Shown here: in pieces, positions 25,684-34,687 of the stretch
How the letters are laid out: each line of letters begins with the position of its first letter
Position numbering within the stretch: the stretch's first letter is position 1
Assembly: GCF_002205635.1 (NCBI RefSeq)
Contig: NZ_NISJ01000013.1
Coordinates: forward strand, 1 to 64,000
Origin: Sphingopyxis witflariensis
GTDB taxonomy: Bacteria > Pseudomonadota > Alphaproteobacteria > Sphingomonadales > Sphingomonadaceae
Reading direction: 5' to 3'
Length of the DNA: 64,000 nucleotides
Translations under genes and position numbers: made by a program
The notes under the pieces: model-generated
Seen by the model: the letters and a program-made list of their open reading frames with translations, nothing else
What the model was told of the DNA's origin: nothing
Database searches by the model: none

Positions 25684-26381
25684 CAGGCTTCAACCTCCAA
25701 CTCGCGGCTAAAGGTCGCGTGCAGCCCGTCGGCAAAACGGCCGAGCCGCGATTCGAGCCGGTTCAGGCGCTGCGAGAAGCTGTTGTAGGCGATCACGGCA
25801 GGGATGGCGGCGAACAGGCCGATTGCGGTCGCGAACAGCGCTTCGGCGATGCCGGGGGCGACGACGGCAAGGCTGCTGTTATTTTCCGCCGCAATAGCGG
25901 TGAAGCTGCGCATGATGCCCCATACGGTGCCGAACAGTCCAACGAAGGGCGCGACCGACCCGATCGTCGCGAGCGTCCCGATCTTGTCGGCCAGCCGGTC
26001 GACTTCGCCCGCAATCGCCGAATTCATCGCAATGCCCAGCCGTTCGCGGGTGCCGTCGCGATCGACGGCCTTGCCCACCGTCGACCGGCGCCATTCCGAA
26101 ATGCCGGCGCCGAGGATCTTGGCGCTCGGCAATTCTTCGCGGCCATTTTCCTCGTAAAATTTGTCGATATTGCCAGCGCGCCAGAAATCGCGCTCGAAGC
26201 GTTCGGACGAACTCATCATCTTGCCGACGCTGCGACCATGGCCGATGATCACCGCCCAGACATAGATGGAGGCGCCGAGAAGCCCGATCATCACCGCCTT
26301 CACGATGATATCGGCTTGCAGGAACAGCGCTACGGGCGACAGGGTCGCCGCATCGGCGGCCAGCGAGATATTGTCTAGCAA
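25683..26381 (-). CDS. tolQ: Tol-Pal inner-membrane proton channel TolQ
   Basis: A 232-residue MotA/TolQ/ExbB-family protein with three membrane helices; the conserved segments are LATIGSVAPFVGLFGTVWGI and VAPGIAEALFATAIGLFAAI. It energises TolA with TolR. It overlaps ybgC by 7 bases, giving the standard ybgC-tolQ-tolR-tolA-tolB-pal order. Confidence 0.96.
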   Translation of the reverse strand: MLDNISLAADAATLSPVALFLQADIIVKAVMIGLLGASIYVWAVIIGHGRSVGKMMSSSERFERDFWRAGNIDKFYEENGREELPSAKILGAGISEWRRSTVGKAVDRDGTRERLGIAMNSAIAGEVDRLADKIGTLATIGSVAPFVGLFGTVWGIMRSFTAIAAENNSSLAVVAPGIAEALFATAIGLFAAIPAVIAYNSFSQRLNRLESRLGRFADGLHATFSRELEVEA

Positions 26382-26854
26382 GGGATGGTCTCTCCATTCA
26401 TGATGGCGGTAAATCGGTCGGCCCAGCCCGCGGGCTGGCGGCGCGGCCGACCTTCGGGTGACAGGAATGCGGCGGTCACGCGTCCGTCTGTAAGCGTTTC
26501 GTCGCTTAACGTGTCATGACCGCGAAGGATGCGCTGCGCGATAATGACGCTTGCGCCGCGCACCGCCTCGACCGTGCTGACGACGAGCAGATCGTCGTCG
26601 AGCTTCGCCGGACTGCGATATTTTATGGTGAGGTCGGTGACCGCCCATGCGCCTTCGCCGCCCTCCATCGCCGCACGCTGGTCGATTCCGGCGAGGCGCA
26701 GCATGTCGGACCGGGCGCGTTCCATATAGCGCAGATAATTGGCGTGATAGACGATCCCCGACAGGTCGGTGTCTTCGAAATAGACCCGCGCCCGATAGTG
26801 ATGCGCGGCCCCGACGAAGGCGCCGGGGACGAAGGGGGGAGGAACGTCAACCAT
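26375..26854 (-). CDS. ybgC: Acyl-CoA thioesterase YbgC (hotdog fold)
   Basis: A 159-residue 4-hydroxybenzoyl-CoA thioesterase-family enzyme. The active-site segment VYFEDTDLSGIVYHANYLRY then MERARSDML is intact, with the catalytic aspartate in EDTD. It hydrolyses acyl-CoA thioesters in the cytoplasm and is conserved as the first gene of the tol cluster. The ATG at 26854 is preferred to longer in-frame options because family homology begins about 20 residues later. Confidence 0.9.
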   Translation of the reverse strand: MVDVPPPFVPGAFVGAAHHYRARVYFEDTDLSGIVYHANYLRYMERARSDMLRLAGIDQRAAMEGGEGAWAVTDLTIKYRSPAKLDDDLLVVSTVEAVRGASVIIAQRILRGHDTLSDETLTDGRVTAAFLSPEGRPRRQPAGWADRFTAIMNGETIPC

Positions 26855-26955
26855 TGTTCTGACCGATAGCCGGTGGGGGACTCGCCGCAAAGCCCTCTTC
26901 AACGGTTCGTCGCACCTTCGTGCCGCTTGGCAGAAGAAAACGGCTCTATTCCGCC

Positions 26956-27978
26956 TTACTTGCTCTGATCGAACAATCCGTCCTGCGAACCGGCGGGCGG
27001 ATTGAGCCCCAGATGCTTCCACGCGCTGGCGTTGAGCATGCGCCCGCGCGCGGTGCGCGCGATCAATCCGACCTGCAGCAAATAGGGTTCGATGACATCT
27101 TCGACCGTGTCGCGTGGTTCGGACAAGCCCGCCGCAAGCGTTTCGACCCCGACCGGCCCGCCGCGATAAATATCGGCGATCATGGTGAGGTAACGGCGAT
27201 CCATCGCGTCGAGTCCGAGCGCGTCGACCTCCAGCCGGTTGAGCGCGGAGTCTGCGGCCTTGCGGTCGACGATCGCGTGCCCTGCAACCGTCGCAAAATC
27301 GCGCACGCGGCGCAGCAGCCGTCCGGCAATGCGCGGCGTTCCGCGCGCGCGCCTCGCAATCTCCAGCGCGCCGTCGGGTGCGATCGGCAACGACAACAGA
27401 TTCGCCGCGCGGGTGATCACCTGCTGCAACTCGGCATGCGTATAGAAATTGAGCCGCACAGGAATCCCGAAGCGGTCGCGCAGCGGCGTCGTCAGCAATC
27501 CTTGCCGCGTCGTCGCGCCAACGAGGGTGAATTTGGGCAAGTCGATCCGTACCGACCGCGCCGACGGCCCTTCGCCGATCATGATGTCGAGCGCGCGATC
27601 CTCCATCGCCGGATAGAGGATTTCCTCGACAGCGGGCGACAGCCGGTGGATTTCGTCGATGAAGAGGACGTCTCCATCCTCGAGATTGGTGAGCAAGGCG
27701 GCGAGGTCGCCCGCCTTGGCGATCACCGGACCGCTGGTCGAGCGAAAGCCGACGCCCAGTTCACGCGCAACGATCTGCGCGAGCGTCGTTTTGCCGAGAC
27801 CCGGTGGTCCAAAAAACAGCACATGGTCGAGCGCATCGCCGCGCGATTTTGCCGCTTCGACAAAGATGCGCAGATTTTCGCGCGCCGCCGCCTGCCCGAC
27901 GAATTCGGCAAGCGTCTTCGGGCGCAGCGCGGCGTCGGCGTCCTCGGGGGTGCGGATAGGGGTGGTCAGGTCGGTCAC
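26956..27978 (-). CDS. ruvB: Holliday junction branch-migration ATPase RuvB
   Basis: A 340-residue AAA+ motor that drives Holliday junction migration with RuvA. Visible are [12 protein letters not shown] at the N-terminus, Walker [13 protein letters not shown], Walker [11 protein letters not shown], sensor 1 LVGATTRQG, the arginine finger region LRDRFGI, and the winged-helix domain ([13 protein letters not shown]). The GTG at 27978 gives the usual length; the open frame continues upstream only into a palindromic repeat. It is separated from ruvA by two unrelated genes. Confidence 0.94.
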   Translation of the reverse strand: MTDLTTPIRTPEDADAALRPKTLAEFVGQAAARENLRIFVEAAKSRGDALDHVLFFGPPGLGKTTLAQIVARELGVGFRSTSGPVIAKAGDLAALLTNLEDGDVLFIDEIHRLSPAVEEILYPAMEDRALDIMIGEGPSARSVRIDLPKFTLVGATTRQGLLTTPLRDRFGIPVRLNFYTHAELQQVITRAANLLSLPIAPDGALEIARRARGTPRIAGRLLRRVRDFATVAGHAIVDRKAADSALNRLEVDALGLDAMDRRYLTMIADIYRGGPVGVETLAAGLSEPRDTVEDVIEPYLLQVGLIARTARGRMLNASAWKHLGLNPPAGSQDGLFDQSK

Positions 27979-28002
27979 GGTGTCGAGATACCTATAAACT
28001 GC

Positions 28003-28032
28003 GTCATGCTGAACTTGTTTCAGCATCCATGG
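28003..28032. repeat. Palindromic repeat copy 1 (reads MLNLFQHPW on the forward strand)
   Basis: Core TGCTGAACTTGTTTCAGCA is an inverted repeat with 7-bp arms and a 5-base loop, followed by CCATGG. It overlaps the 3' end of the GIY-YIG gene and supplies that gene's last codons and stop. Copies 2 and 3 are at 28361-28391 and 28420-28446. Confidence 0.8.
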
Positions 28033-28345
28033 TCTGCCCAATCGGCCCCGCACCAATGTCGAAGGCAAGATCACGCCATTCGGGATTGTCGGCTTCGATC
28101 AAATTGATCTTCCATTGGCGATGCCAGTTTTTAAGCTGCTTTTCGCGGGTGATTGCTAGTTCCATTGTACCGAGCAGTTCGAAGTGGACGAGGCGATAGG
28201 CGCGGTAATGCTTGGAAAACCCCTCTGCGATGCCGTTGCGATGCTGCCATATGCGCTGGATCAGATTGGAGGTGACGCCGACGTAAAGCGTGCCGTTGCG
28301 TTGGCTTGCGAGGATGTAGGTGCAGGGTTGAAAGACGTCGCGCAT
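28004..28345 (-). CDS. Small GIY-YIG family nuclease (YhbQ/UPF0213-like)
   Basis: A 113-residue single-domain nuclease-like protein. The GIY half is [17 protein letters not shown], with YVG in place of YIG. The catalytic Arg lies in LIQRIWQHR and the metal-binding Glu in [10 protein letters not shown]. Biological role unknown. It is inserted between ruvB and a GFA gene, bracketed by copies of a palindromic repeat: its C-terminal residues MDAETSSA and stop come from copy 1, and copy 2 begins 16 bases before its start codon. This arrangement suggests a repeat-associated mobile or formerly mobile unit. Confidence 0.85.
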   Translation of the reverse strand: MRDVFQPCTYILASQRNGTLYVGVTSNLIQRIWQHRNGIAEGFSKHYRAYRLVHFELLGTMELAITREKQLKNWHRQWKINLIEADNPEWRDLAFDIGAGPIGQTMDAETSSA

Positions 28346-28360
28346 GGTCTCACTCTAAGG

Positions 28361-28391
28361 CCATGGACCCTGAAACAAGTTCAGGGTGACG
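28361..28391. repeat. Palindromic repeat copy 2, inverted relative to copy 1
   Basis: CCATGGACCCTGAAACAAGT then TCAGGGTGACG; same family as copy 1 with CCCTGAA/TTCAGGG arms, opposite orientation. It lies just upstream of the GIY-YIG gene. Confidence 0.75.
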
Positions 28392-28419
28392 AAGAGAGTA
28401 AACATGGTCTCACACTCGC

Positions 28420-28446
28420 CATGCTGAACTTGTTTCAGCATCCATG
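28420..28446. repeat. Palindromic repeat copy 3, same orientation as copy 1
   Basis: Core identical to copy 1 (TGCTGAACTTGTTTCAGCA plus CCATGG). Copies 2 and 3 are preceded by a shared CATGGTCTCAC motif (about 28344 and 28403), indicating duplication of a larger unit. Confidence 0.75.
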
Positions 28447-28496
28447 GTCCGACCGTGCGAAATCTAACACCGTCACCGGCGAACGCGCCGCAGCGC

Positions 28497-28901
28497 CTAC
28501 ACATGATGCTCGACCTCGCCGCCGCTGATCGAAACCCAAGGCTCCATGCGTTCTTCATAGACCGAATAGTCGGGCACGAAGCCGTGACCGGGCTCGAAAT
28601 TGCCGAGCGGTACCGCATAGGCCTCGTGATAGGGCCGCGCCCGGTACCAGACGCCTGAGCCGCAGGTGCCGCAAAAGAAAAAGTCGGCGGTGTTGCCGCT
28701 CTCGCCGGTGCACTGCCACATTTTCGCTTCGCCCTCGGTGCGGACTTGCTCGGCGGGGAAACGAACCTGCGCGGCAAAGGCGCTGCCGCTGCGCGCCTTG
28801 CAGTTGCGGCAGTGGCAGACCGAGACGCGGGTCGGTTCGCCGGTGCAGGCGATGCGGAGTTGGCCGCAGCGGCACGCGGCGTTGCGGATGCGGTCGGTCA
28901 C
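28497..28901 (-). CDS. GFA-family (glutathione-dependent formaldehyde-activating-like) zinc protein
   Basis: A 134-residue single-domain protein with the GFA zinc-binding cysteines: [26 protein letters not shown] and [13 protein letters not shown]. Founding members catalyse S-hydroxymethylglutathione formation from formaldehyde, but most homologues are uncharacterised, so the reaction here is open. Its start overlaps the ruvA stop by 4 bases, so it is probably co-transcribed and coupled with ruvA. Confidence 0.85.
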   Translation of the reverse strand: MTDRIRNAACRCGQLRIACTGEPTRVSVCHCRNCKARSGSAFAAQVRFPAEQVRTEGEAKMWQCTGESGNTADFFFCGTCGSGVWYRARPYHEAYAVPLGNFEPGHGFVPDYSVYEERMEPWVSISGGEVEHHV

Positions 28902-29500
28902 TTGGCCGCCTTCTTGAGCGCCACCCGTACCAGCGCGTCGAGGCTGGCGTCGGCGCCGAGTTCTTCGCTGGCGGCGGCAACTGCGGTGCTCGCTTCGCCG
29001 GGTTTGAAGCCGAGGCCGGTGAGGGCGGTGACGGCGTCGCCGAGCGGACCGGGGGTTACGGACGACGTATAACTCCCGCCACCCGATATTCCGCCGAGCG
29101 CGCCGGCCTTGTCTTTTAGTTCATGCGTGATCCGCTGCGCGAGCTTCGGCCCGACGCCGTTCGCGCGCGCGATCATGGCGCTGTCGCCGCTTGCGAGCGC
29201 GCGCTGGAGGTCGCCGATTTCGAGTGCCGAAAGGATCGCGAGCGCGACCTTCGTGCCGACGCCCTGGACGTGGGTGAGCAGGCGGAACCAGTCGCGCTCT
29301 TCGGCGCGGGCGAAGCCGAGCAGGCGGAGGAAATCTTCGCCGACTAGCATTTCGGTATGGATGGTCACGTCGCTGCCGGTCGCGCCGAGTGCGTCCAAAG
29401 TGCGTGCCGAGGCCTCGACCAGATAACCGACGCCGCCGACGTCGATCACTGCATGGCCCGCGCCGCTGCTGTCCAACCGTCCGGTGAGTTTTGCGATCAT
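28898..29500 (-). CDS. ruvA: Holliday junction DNA-binding protein RuvA
   Basis: A 200-residue tetrameric junction-recognition protein. It has the N-terminal OB domain ([21 protein letters not shown]), two helix-hairpin-helix motifs ([16 protein letters not shown] and [16 protein letters not shown]), and the C-terminal RuvB-binding domain ([17 protein letters not shown]). Start at 29500 begins directly with the canonical MIA.L.G sequence. Confidence 0.96.
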   Translation of the reverse strand: MIAKLTGRLDSSGAGHAVIDVGGVGYLVEASARTLDALGATGSDVTIHTEMLVGEDFLRLLGFARAEERDWFRLLTHVQGVGTKVALAILSALEIGDLQRALASGDSAMIARANGVGPKLAQRITHELKDKAGALGGISGGGSYTSSVTPGPLGDAVTALTGLGFKPGEASTAVAAASEELGADASLDALVRVALKKAAK

Positions 29501-29572
29501 GGGCTTTGCCTAGCGTGACAGGAATGAAAAGGGAACAAATTTCCCTTTCCTTGTCATACCATGTCCTATCTT

Positions 29573-29636
29573 CGTCATGCCGGACTTGATCCGGCATCCA
29601 TGACCGCATGGACCCCGGATCAAGTCCTGGGTGACG
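29573..29636. repeat. Pair of inverted palindromic repeat units between ruvC and ruvA
   Basis: CGTCATGCCGGACTTGATCC (from 29573) with its CGGCATCCATG end, and an inverted near-copy CATGGACCCCGGATCAAGTC (from 29607) ending TGGGTGACG. Each contains its own inverted repeat (GCCGGAC..ATCCGGC type). It belongs to the same broad repeat class as 28003-28446. Confidence 0.7.
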
Positions 29637-29641
29637 AACTG

Positions 29642-30115
29642 TTAGTAGCGCGGCCGGTGGTTTGCATGGCAAATCGCGACGGCCAGCGCATCTGCGGCGT
29701 CCGCCCCGACGACCTTCGCGCCGGGCAGGAGGACGCGGAGCATCGCCTGCACCTGTTCCTTCGCCGCGCCGCCAGTGCCGACGATCGCCTTTTTGACGAG
29801 GCGCGGGGCATATTCGCCGACCGTGAGCCCCGCGCGCGCGCAGCCAAGCAGCACGACGCCGCGCGCGTGCGCGAGTTTCAGCGTCGATTGCGGATTGTCG
29901 TTGACGAAGATTTCTTCGACCGCGGCGCATTGCGGGCCATGGTCGGCGATCACCGCCGCCAGCACGGTGTCGAGATAGGCGAGCCGGTCGGGCAGGGGGG
30001 CCTTGGTGTCGGTTTTCACCTGCCCGTTGGCGACATGGCTGATCCGGCTGCCCTCGACGCGGATCACGCCCCAGCCGGTGCAGGTGAGCGAGGGGTCGAG
30101 GCCGAGGATGATCAT
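29642..30115 (-). CDS. ruvC: Holliday junction endonuclease RuvC
   Basis: A 157-residue RNase H-fold resolvase. Catalytic acidic residues lie in [16 protein letters not shown] (Asp7), [17 protein letters not shown] (Glu), and [16 protein letters not shown] (two Asp). The ATG at 30115 is chosen because the protein then begins at the conserved strand; upstream in-frame sequence is repeat-derived. Confidence 0.95.
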   Translation of the reverse strand: MIILGLDPSLTCTGWGVIRVEGSRISHVANGQVKTDTKAPLPDRLAYLDTVLAAVIADHGPQCAAVEEIFVNDNPQSTLKLAHARGVVLLGCARAGLTVGEYAPRLVKKAIVGTGGAAKEQVQAMLRVLLPGAKVVGADAADALAVAICHANHRPRY

Positions 30116-30123
30116 AAGAAAAG

Positions 30124-30212
30124 CCCCTCCCGCTTGCGGGAGGGGTTTGGGGTGGGCAAGTGGCGCTGCCCTTGAAGGGCCCACCCCCGGCCCCTCCCGC
30201 AAGCGGGAGGGG
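30124..30212. repeat. Double palindrome upstream of ruvC
   Basis: CCCCTCCCGCTTGCGGGAGG (from 30124 to 30145) and CCCCTCCCGCAAGCGGGAGG (from 30191 to 30212) are each 22-bp near-perfect palindromes, and together they enclose GGGTGGGC/GCCCACCC arms. Probably a REP-like element, able to terminate transcription from yebC. Confidence 0.75.
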
Positions 30213-30221
30213 TGGTGAGCA

Positions 30222-30968
30222 TCAGCCCAATTTTTCCATCACCGCGTCGGGGATTTCATAATTGCCCCACACGGTCTGGACATCATCGTCATCGTCGAGT
30301 GTATCGATCAGCTTGAACAAAGTCTGCGCCATCGCCTCTTCGGTGATTTCGCTCTTCAGCGTCGGGCGCCATGCGAGCTTGACGCCTTCGGCTTCGCCGA
30401 TCTTGGCCTCGAGCGCTTTCGCGACTTCATGCAGGCTATCGACATTGGTCCAGATTTCATGGCCGTCCTCGGACGATTCGACGTCGTTGGCGCCAGCGTC
30501 GAGCGCGGCTTCGAAAACCGTGTCGGCGTCGCCGGCCTTTGCGGGATAGCTGATCAGGCCGAGCCGGTCGAAGCCATGGCTGACGCTGCCCGAGGTGCCG
30601 AGGTTGCCGCCATTTTTGCTGAACGCGGTGCGAACGTTGGTCGCGGTACGATTGCGGTTGTCGGTCAGCGCCTCGACGATCAGCGAAACGCCGCCGGGGC
30701 CATAGCCTTCGTAGCGGATTTCTTCGTAATTATCGCCTTCGCCGCCCGATGCCTTGTCGATCGCGCGCTGGATATTATCCTTGGGCACCGATTGCGCCTT
30801 GGCGGCGTTGATCGCTGCGCGCAGGCGCGCATTCGCGTCGGGGTCGGGCAGGCCCATCTTCGCCGCGACGGTTATTTCCCGCGAAAGCTTGGAAAACAGC
30901 GAGCTGCGCTTTTTGTCCTGCGCACCCTTGCGGTGCATGATGTTCTTGAATTTACTATGGCCGGCCAA
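30222..30968 (-). CDS. yebC: YebC/PmpR-family transcriptional or translational regulator
   Basis: A 248-residue cytoplasmic protein of the YebC/TACO1 family, known from other bacteria as transcriptional regulators and ribosome-stall helpers. Hallmarks are [39 protein letters not shown], and [20 protein letters not shown] at 30968 is chosen because it gives the canonical MAGHSKFKN start and has GGAGGG just upstream. An in-frame ATG four codons earlier overlaps that Shine-Dalgarno and is less likely. Confidence 0.9.
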   Translation of the reverse strand: MAGHSKFKNIMHRKGAQDKKRSSLFSKLSREITVAAKMGLPDPDANARLRAAINAAKAQSVPKDNIQRAIDKASGGEGDNYEEIRYEGYGPGGVSLIVEALTDNRNRTATNVRTAFSKNGGNLGTSGSVSHGFDRLGLISYPAKAGDADTVFEAALDAGANDVESSEDGHEIWTNVDSLHEVAKALEAKIGEAEGVKLAWRPTLKSEITEEAMAQTLFKLIDTLDDDDDVQTVWGNYEIPDAVMEKLG

Positions 30969-31024
30969 ACCACCCTCCATCGGTGTTTTTGAAATGTGTC
31001 GCCGCCCTAGCGCGGCGACGGCAA

Positions 31025-31342
31025 TCAGACAATCACGGCGGTTCCCGACGCGCTCACCATCAGCATCGATCCATTCTGGCCCAGCACTTCATAATCGAGG
31101 TCGACGCCGACCACCGCAGTGCCACCCAGCCGCGCGGCTTCGGCTTCCATCTCGGCGATGGCTTCCTTGCGCGCGCGGGCCAGGACATCCTCATATTTGC
31201 CCGACCGCCCACCGACGATGTCGGTGATGCTGGCGAACAAGTCGCGGAAAAGATTGGCGCCGACGATCACTTCGCCGGTGACGATGCCCAGATATTCGCG
31301 GACCGGACGGCCCTCAAGCGTGTTGGTGGTGGTGCTGAACAT
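31025..31342 (-). CDS. YbjQ-family (UPF0145) protein
   Basis: A 105-residue protein matching the YbjQ family: [39 protein letters not shown] and [16 protein letters not shown]. Members form pentamers with a possible heavy-metal or ligand pocket, but no function is established. It stands alone, 29 bases downstream of the GapR-like gene on the same strand. Confidence 0.85.
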   Translation of the reverse strand: MFSTTTNTLEGRPVREYLGIVTGEVIVGANLFRDLFASITDIVGGRSGKYEDVLARARKEAIAEMEAEAARLGGTAVVGVDLDYEVLGQNGSMLMVSASGTAVIV

Positions 31343-31371
31343 CGTCTTTCTCCCTGATTGGACGGCGGGTG

Positions 31372-31614
31372 TCAGTCGATCCCGAGTGCCGATTTATACA
31401 CGTCGAGAATCGCTTCCATTTCCTTGCGGTCGTGCGGCGGCAATTTGCGCAGGCGGACGATCTGACGCATGATTTTGGGGTCGTAACCCTGTGATTTCGA
31501 CTCATTATAGGTGTCGCGAATATCGTCGGCGATGCCCTTTTTCTCTTCTTCCAGCCGCTCGATGCGTTCGATGAAAAGACGCAGTTGCTGGTCGGACACG
31601 GTGGCTTCGCTCAT
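31372..31614 (-). CDS. GapR-like DNA-binding protein (DUF2312)
   Basis: An 80-residue, mostly helical protein with the DUF2312 pattern [35 protein letters not shown], and [12 protein letters not shown]. The Caulobacter member GapR is a nucleoid-associated protein that binds overtwisted DNA ahead of replication and transcription forks. The near full-length match supports the same role here. Confidence 0.88.
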   Translation of the reverse strand: MSEATVSDQQLRLFIERIERLEEEKKGIADDIRDTYNESKSQGYDPKIMRQIVRLRKLPPHDRKEMEAILDVYKSALGID

Positions 31615-31677
31615 TTTTAACTCCGCTAGGTCTGGATTGGGTGGCGCGAGAATCGCCTCGGCGTCGCAGTAGCGAGG

Positions 31678-31998
31678 TCAGGGATTCTTGGCCATGCTTT
31701 CTTCCATCCGCGCGAGCTGTTCGGGTGTCGCGGCGGTGTGGTGGAGGTTTTTCCACGCCGCCGTCGGCATGCCGTGGACGATCGCGCGGCCCGCTTCCTT
31801 GTCCATATCGCCCGCCTCGGCGATCCAGTCGCCCAGGCAGTTGCGGCAAAATCCGGCGAGCCCCATCAGGTCGATGTTCGCGGCGTCGCTGCGATGCTGG
31901 AGCAGGCGGACGAGGCGGCGAAAGGCCGCAGCGACGACGGCATCGTCCAAAGTGTCGAGCGCGTCGTTCGGTGCGGTCTGGTCGTCGCTGCAGGACAT
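31678..31998 (-). CDS. DUF1244 protein
   Basis: A 106-residue small protein with the DUF1244 core LVRLLQHRSDAANIDLMGLA, GFCRNCLGDWI and GRAIVHGMPTAAWKNLHH. The paired cysteines in CRNC could bind metal. The family is widespread in Proteobacteria and uncharacterised. It lies 63 bases upstream of the GapR-like gene on the same strand. Confidence 0.82.
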   Translation of the reverse strand: MSCSDDQTAPNDALDTLDDAVVAAAFRRLVRLLQHRSDAANIDLMGLAGFCRNCLGDWIAEAGDMDKEAGRAIVHGMPTAAWKNLHHTAATPEQLARMEESMAKNP

Positions 31999-32112
31999 GG
32001 GTCTTCTCCGTTCGTCGGCTGGGGTGGATGAATAGCTATACGGCGGTTGCGCTCACGCGATCAACGCGTCATGCCACCCGGACGTAACGGCAGTTCAACC
32101 AGCGGAGCAAAT

Positions 32113-33570
32113 GTGGTCCAACAATTTACCCCCCGCCAGCGCAAGGTGCGCATCCTGGCGACGCTTGGCCCCGCGAGCGCAACCCCCGAGATGATCGCCG
32201 CGCTGCACCGCGCCGGCGCCGACGCTTTTCGCGTTAATATGAGCCACGGCGATCATGCCGGCCATGCCAAGGTGATCGCCGCGATCCGCGCCCTCGAAAA
32301 GGACACGGGCCGCCCGACGGCGATCCTCGTCGACCTGCAGGGGCCGAAGCTGCGTGTCGGCGCGTTCAAGGATGGTCCTGTCGAGCTGGTAAAGGGCGCG
32401 CTCTTCACGCTTGATACTGATATAGCGCCGGGCGATGTCACGCGCGTTCACCTGCCGCATCCCGAACTCTTTGCGGCGGCTGAAGCAGGCACGCGCCTGT
32501 TGATCGATGATGGCAAGCTGGTGCTGCGCGTCCAGAGCGTCGGTGCCGACAGGATCGAGACGATGGTCGAGGTCGGCGGCAAGATTTCGGACCGCAAGGG
32601 CGTCAACGTCCCCGACGTCGTCGTGCCGCTCGCCGCGCTCACGGAGAAGGACCGCAAGGACCTGACCTTCGCGCTCGAACAGCATGTCGACTGGGTCGCG
32701 CTGTCGTTCGTGCAGCGCCCCGAGGATGTCGCCGAGGCGCGGCGCCTGATCGGCGGCAAGGCGGCGCTGCTCGTTAAGTTCGAAAAGCCCGCGGGCGTCC
32801 AGCGGCTCGAGGAGATTTTGGAGCTCGCCGACGCGGCGATGGTCGCGCGCGGCGACCTGGGGGTCGAACTGCCCCCCGAAGCGGTGCCGCCGCTGCAAAA
32901 GCGGATCGTTGCCACTGCGCGGCGGATGGGCAAGCCTGTCGTCGTTGCCACCCAGATGCTCGAATCGATGATCGTCTCGCCTTCGCCGACGCGCGCCGAA
33001 GTGTCCGACGTCGCGACCGCCATTTATGACGGCGCCGACGCGATCATGCTGTCGGCCGAAACCGCGGCGGGCGCTTGGCCGGTCGAGGCGGTGACGATGA
33101 TGGACAGCATTGCGCGCTCGGTCGAAAGCGACCCCGACTATTATCGCCGACTGCATTTCACCGAAACCCTGCCCGATGCGACGACCGCCGATGCGCTTGC
33201 TGAGGCTGCGGGCGGCATTATCATGACGATTGATGCCGACGCGATCATCTGTTTCACCGCATCGGGATCGACCGCGCGCCGCGTCGCACGCGAACGGCCG
33301 AATGCGCCGCTGTTGGTGCTGACACCAAAACGTGAGGCCGCACGGCGGCTCGGCCTGCTGTGGGGCGCACATGCCGTACCGACCAAGGATGTCGGCAGCT
33401 TCGAAGAAATGATCGCCAAGGGCAAGCGCATGGCGCTGCGCCACGGCATCGGCCGCGCGGGTGCCAAGCTGGTGATGATGGCGGGGGTTCCGTTCGGTAC
33501 GCCGGGGTCGACCAACGTGCTCCACGTCGCGACGCTGACCGGAGACGAACTGCGCGACTACGCTGATTGA
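32113..33570 (+). CDS. pyk: Pyruvate kinase
   Basis: A 485-residue glycolytic enzyme converting phosphoenolpyruvate and ADP to pyruvate and ATP. It shows RKVRILATLGPAS (substrate Arg region), the barrel motif VNMSHGDHAGH, a B domain (DDGKLVLRVQSV), the active-site stretch LLVKFEKPAGVQRLEEIL with the catalytic Lys/Glu, MVARGDLGVELP for metal binding, and a C-terminal allosteric domain. GTG at 32113 is preferred because it follows GCGGAG (32102-32107) at good spacing and gives the family's usual N-terminus; in-frame alternatives at 32047 and 32071 add unconserved residues. Confidence 0.93.
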   Translation: MVQQFTPRQRKVRILATLGPASATPEMIAALHRAGADAFRVNMSHGDHAGHAKVIAAIRALEKDTGRPTAILVDLQGPKLRVGAFKDGPVELVKGALFTLDTDIAPGDVTRVHLPHPELFAAAEAGTRLLIDDGKLVLRVQSVGADRIETMVEVGGKISDRKGVNVPDVVVPLAALTEKDRKDLTFALEQHVDWVALSFVQRPEDVAEARRLIGGKAALLVKFEKPAGVQRLEEILELADAAMVARGDLGVELPPEAVPPLQKRIVATARRMGKPVVVATQMLESMIVSPSPTRAEVSDVATAIYDGADAIMLSAETAAGAWPVEAVTMMDSIARSVESDPDYYRRLHFTETLPDATTADALAEAAGGIIMTIDADAIICFTASGSTARRVARERPNAPLLVLTPKREAARRLGLLWGAHAVPTKDVGSFEEMIAKGKRMALRHGIGRAGAKLVMMAGVPFGTPGSTNVLHVATLTGDELRDYAD

Positions 33571-33655
33571 CTCAGTCTGGCACAAGAGTTTCCGGCCGAT
33601 TCAGAAAATTTCCGAGGTGATTCAGAACGGGACGTTCAAAAATGGTAAATGCTCT

Positions 33656-33684
33656 TTGCACCATTGACGCGGGGCGGCATAGTT
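33656..33684 (+). promoter_or_regulatory. Possible sigma-70-type promoter upstream of bpt
   Basis: TTGCAC (33656-33661), 17-base spacer, ATAGTT (33679-33684), ending 65 bases before the bpt start. A short direct repeat GATTCAGAA occurs upstream (around 33599 and 33619). No operator is recognised. Confidence 0.4.
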
Positions 33685-33749
33685 GGTGGATGTAGTGCGT
33701 CGGACCCGTATGGGGGGATCGGCATTGCAAGTCCGGAGGTCCAGCCCGC

Positions 33750-34523
33750 GTGTCCGCACCGTTTCGTTTCCCGCGCTTCTTCGTGACCAGCCCCGCGCCT
33801 TGCCCCTATCTGGCGGGCAAGACCGAGCGGAAGGTGTTCACCGAACTCAGCGGCAACAATGCGAACGAGCTCAACGATGCGTTGGGCCGTATCGGGTTCC
33901 GGCGCAGCCAGTCGGTTGCCTATCGCCCGAGCTGCGCCGATTGCTCGGCCTGCGTGTCAGTGCGCGTCTGTGCGAGTGAATATGCGCCGAGCAATTCGCA
34001 GAAACGCAACATGCGCCGCAATGGCGATCTCGTCGCAACGGCGTGCAAGCCCTGGGCGACCGAGGAACAATATGCGCTGCTGCGCTCCTATCTCGGATCG
34101 CGCCATCCCAATGGCGGTATGGCCGATATGGATGAGCAGGATTTCGCCGACATGGTCGAGCAGACCCCGGTCGACAGTTATATGATCGAATATCGTGAAC
34201 CGACGGTGGATGGCAGCAAGGGCCGACTGATCGGGTGCTGCCTGACCGACCGTCAGGGCGATGGATTGTCGATGATCTATAGCTTCTTCGATGCGCACCA
34301 CCCGCTGCGCGAGGGATTGGGCACTTATATCATCGCAGACCATGTGCTGCGCGCCGCCAAAGCCGGGCTGGCCTATGTCTATCTGGGTTACTGGATCGAA
34401 GGCTCGTCGCGCATGGCCTATAAGGCGCGCTTCCGCCCGCTTGAGCGGCTTGGCCCCGACGGTTGGATGCGTTTTGAGCCGGCCGCGCCGGATCGCATCG
34501 CGGCGATGTTCGAACTCGCCTGA
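33750..34523 (+). CDS. bpt: Aspartate/glutamate leucyltransferase (N-end-rule), Bpt
   Basis: A 257-residue aminoacyl-tRNA-protein transferase of the ATE family. It would add leucine from Leu-tRNA to proteins bearing N-terminal Asp or Glu, marking them for ClpAP degradation. Features are the N-terminal [16 protein letters not shown], the Cys-rich [25 protein letters not shown], and the C-terminal GNAT-like half with [20 protein letters not shown] and [17 protein letters not shown]. The start is GTG at 33750 with GGAGG about 10 bases upstream. Confidence 0.92.
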   Translation: MSAPFRFPRFFVTSPAPCPYLAGKTERKVFTELSGNNANELNDALGRIGFRRSQSVAYRPSCADCSACVSVRVCASEYAPSNSQKRNMRRNGDLVATACKPWATEEQYALLRSYLGSRHPNGGMADMDEQDFADMVEQTPVDSYMIEYREPTVDGSKGRLIGCCLTDRQGDGLSMIYSFFDAHHPLREGLGTYIIADHVLRAAKAGLAYVYLGYWIEGSSRMAYKARFRPLERLGPDGWMRFEPAAPDRIAAMFELA

Positions 34524-34584
34524 GTCGTTATCTCGGCGCTTGGCCGGACAGGACCTCGCCGCTGCTGGAATATCTCGACCACCA

Positions 34585-34614
34585 TTGACCTTGCCCCGCT
34601 TTCAAGGGCATAGC
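34585..34614 (+). promoter_or_regulatory. Possible promoter for the redox operon
   Basis: TTGACC (34585-34590) and CATAGC (34609-34614) with an 18-base spacer, about 75 bases before the small leader frame and 150 before the oxidoreductase. No FNR or CRP palindrome is seen nearby. Confidence 0.35.
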
Positions 34615-34687
34615 TTCTGACCCAGGACATAAGTCCGGGTCGCATCCATTGTGATCTCGCCGGGGGGCTGGCGAAGGGGGGATAGGG

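Noticed and set aside
28003-28446. CRISPR array
   Set aside because: Only three copies, in both orientations, with irregular spacing and a protein gene between them; no cas genes.
29527-29548. AAAGGGA/TCCCTTT hairpin between ruvC and ruvA as a terminator
   Set aside because: AT-rich weak stem inside what appears to be one ruv transcription unit; insufficient evidence.
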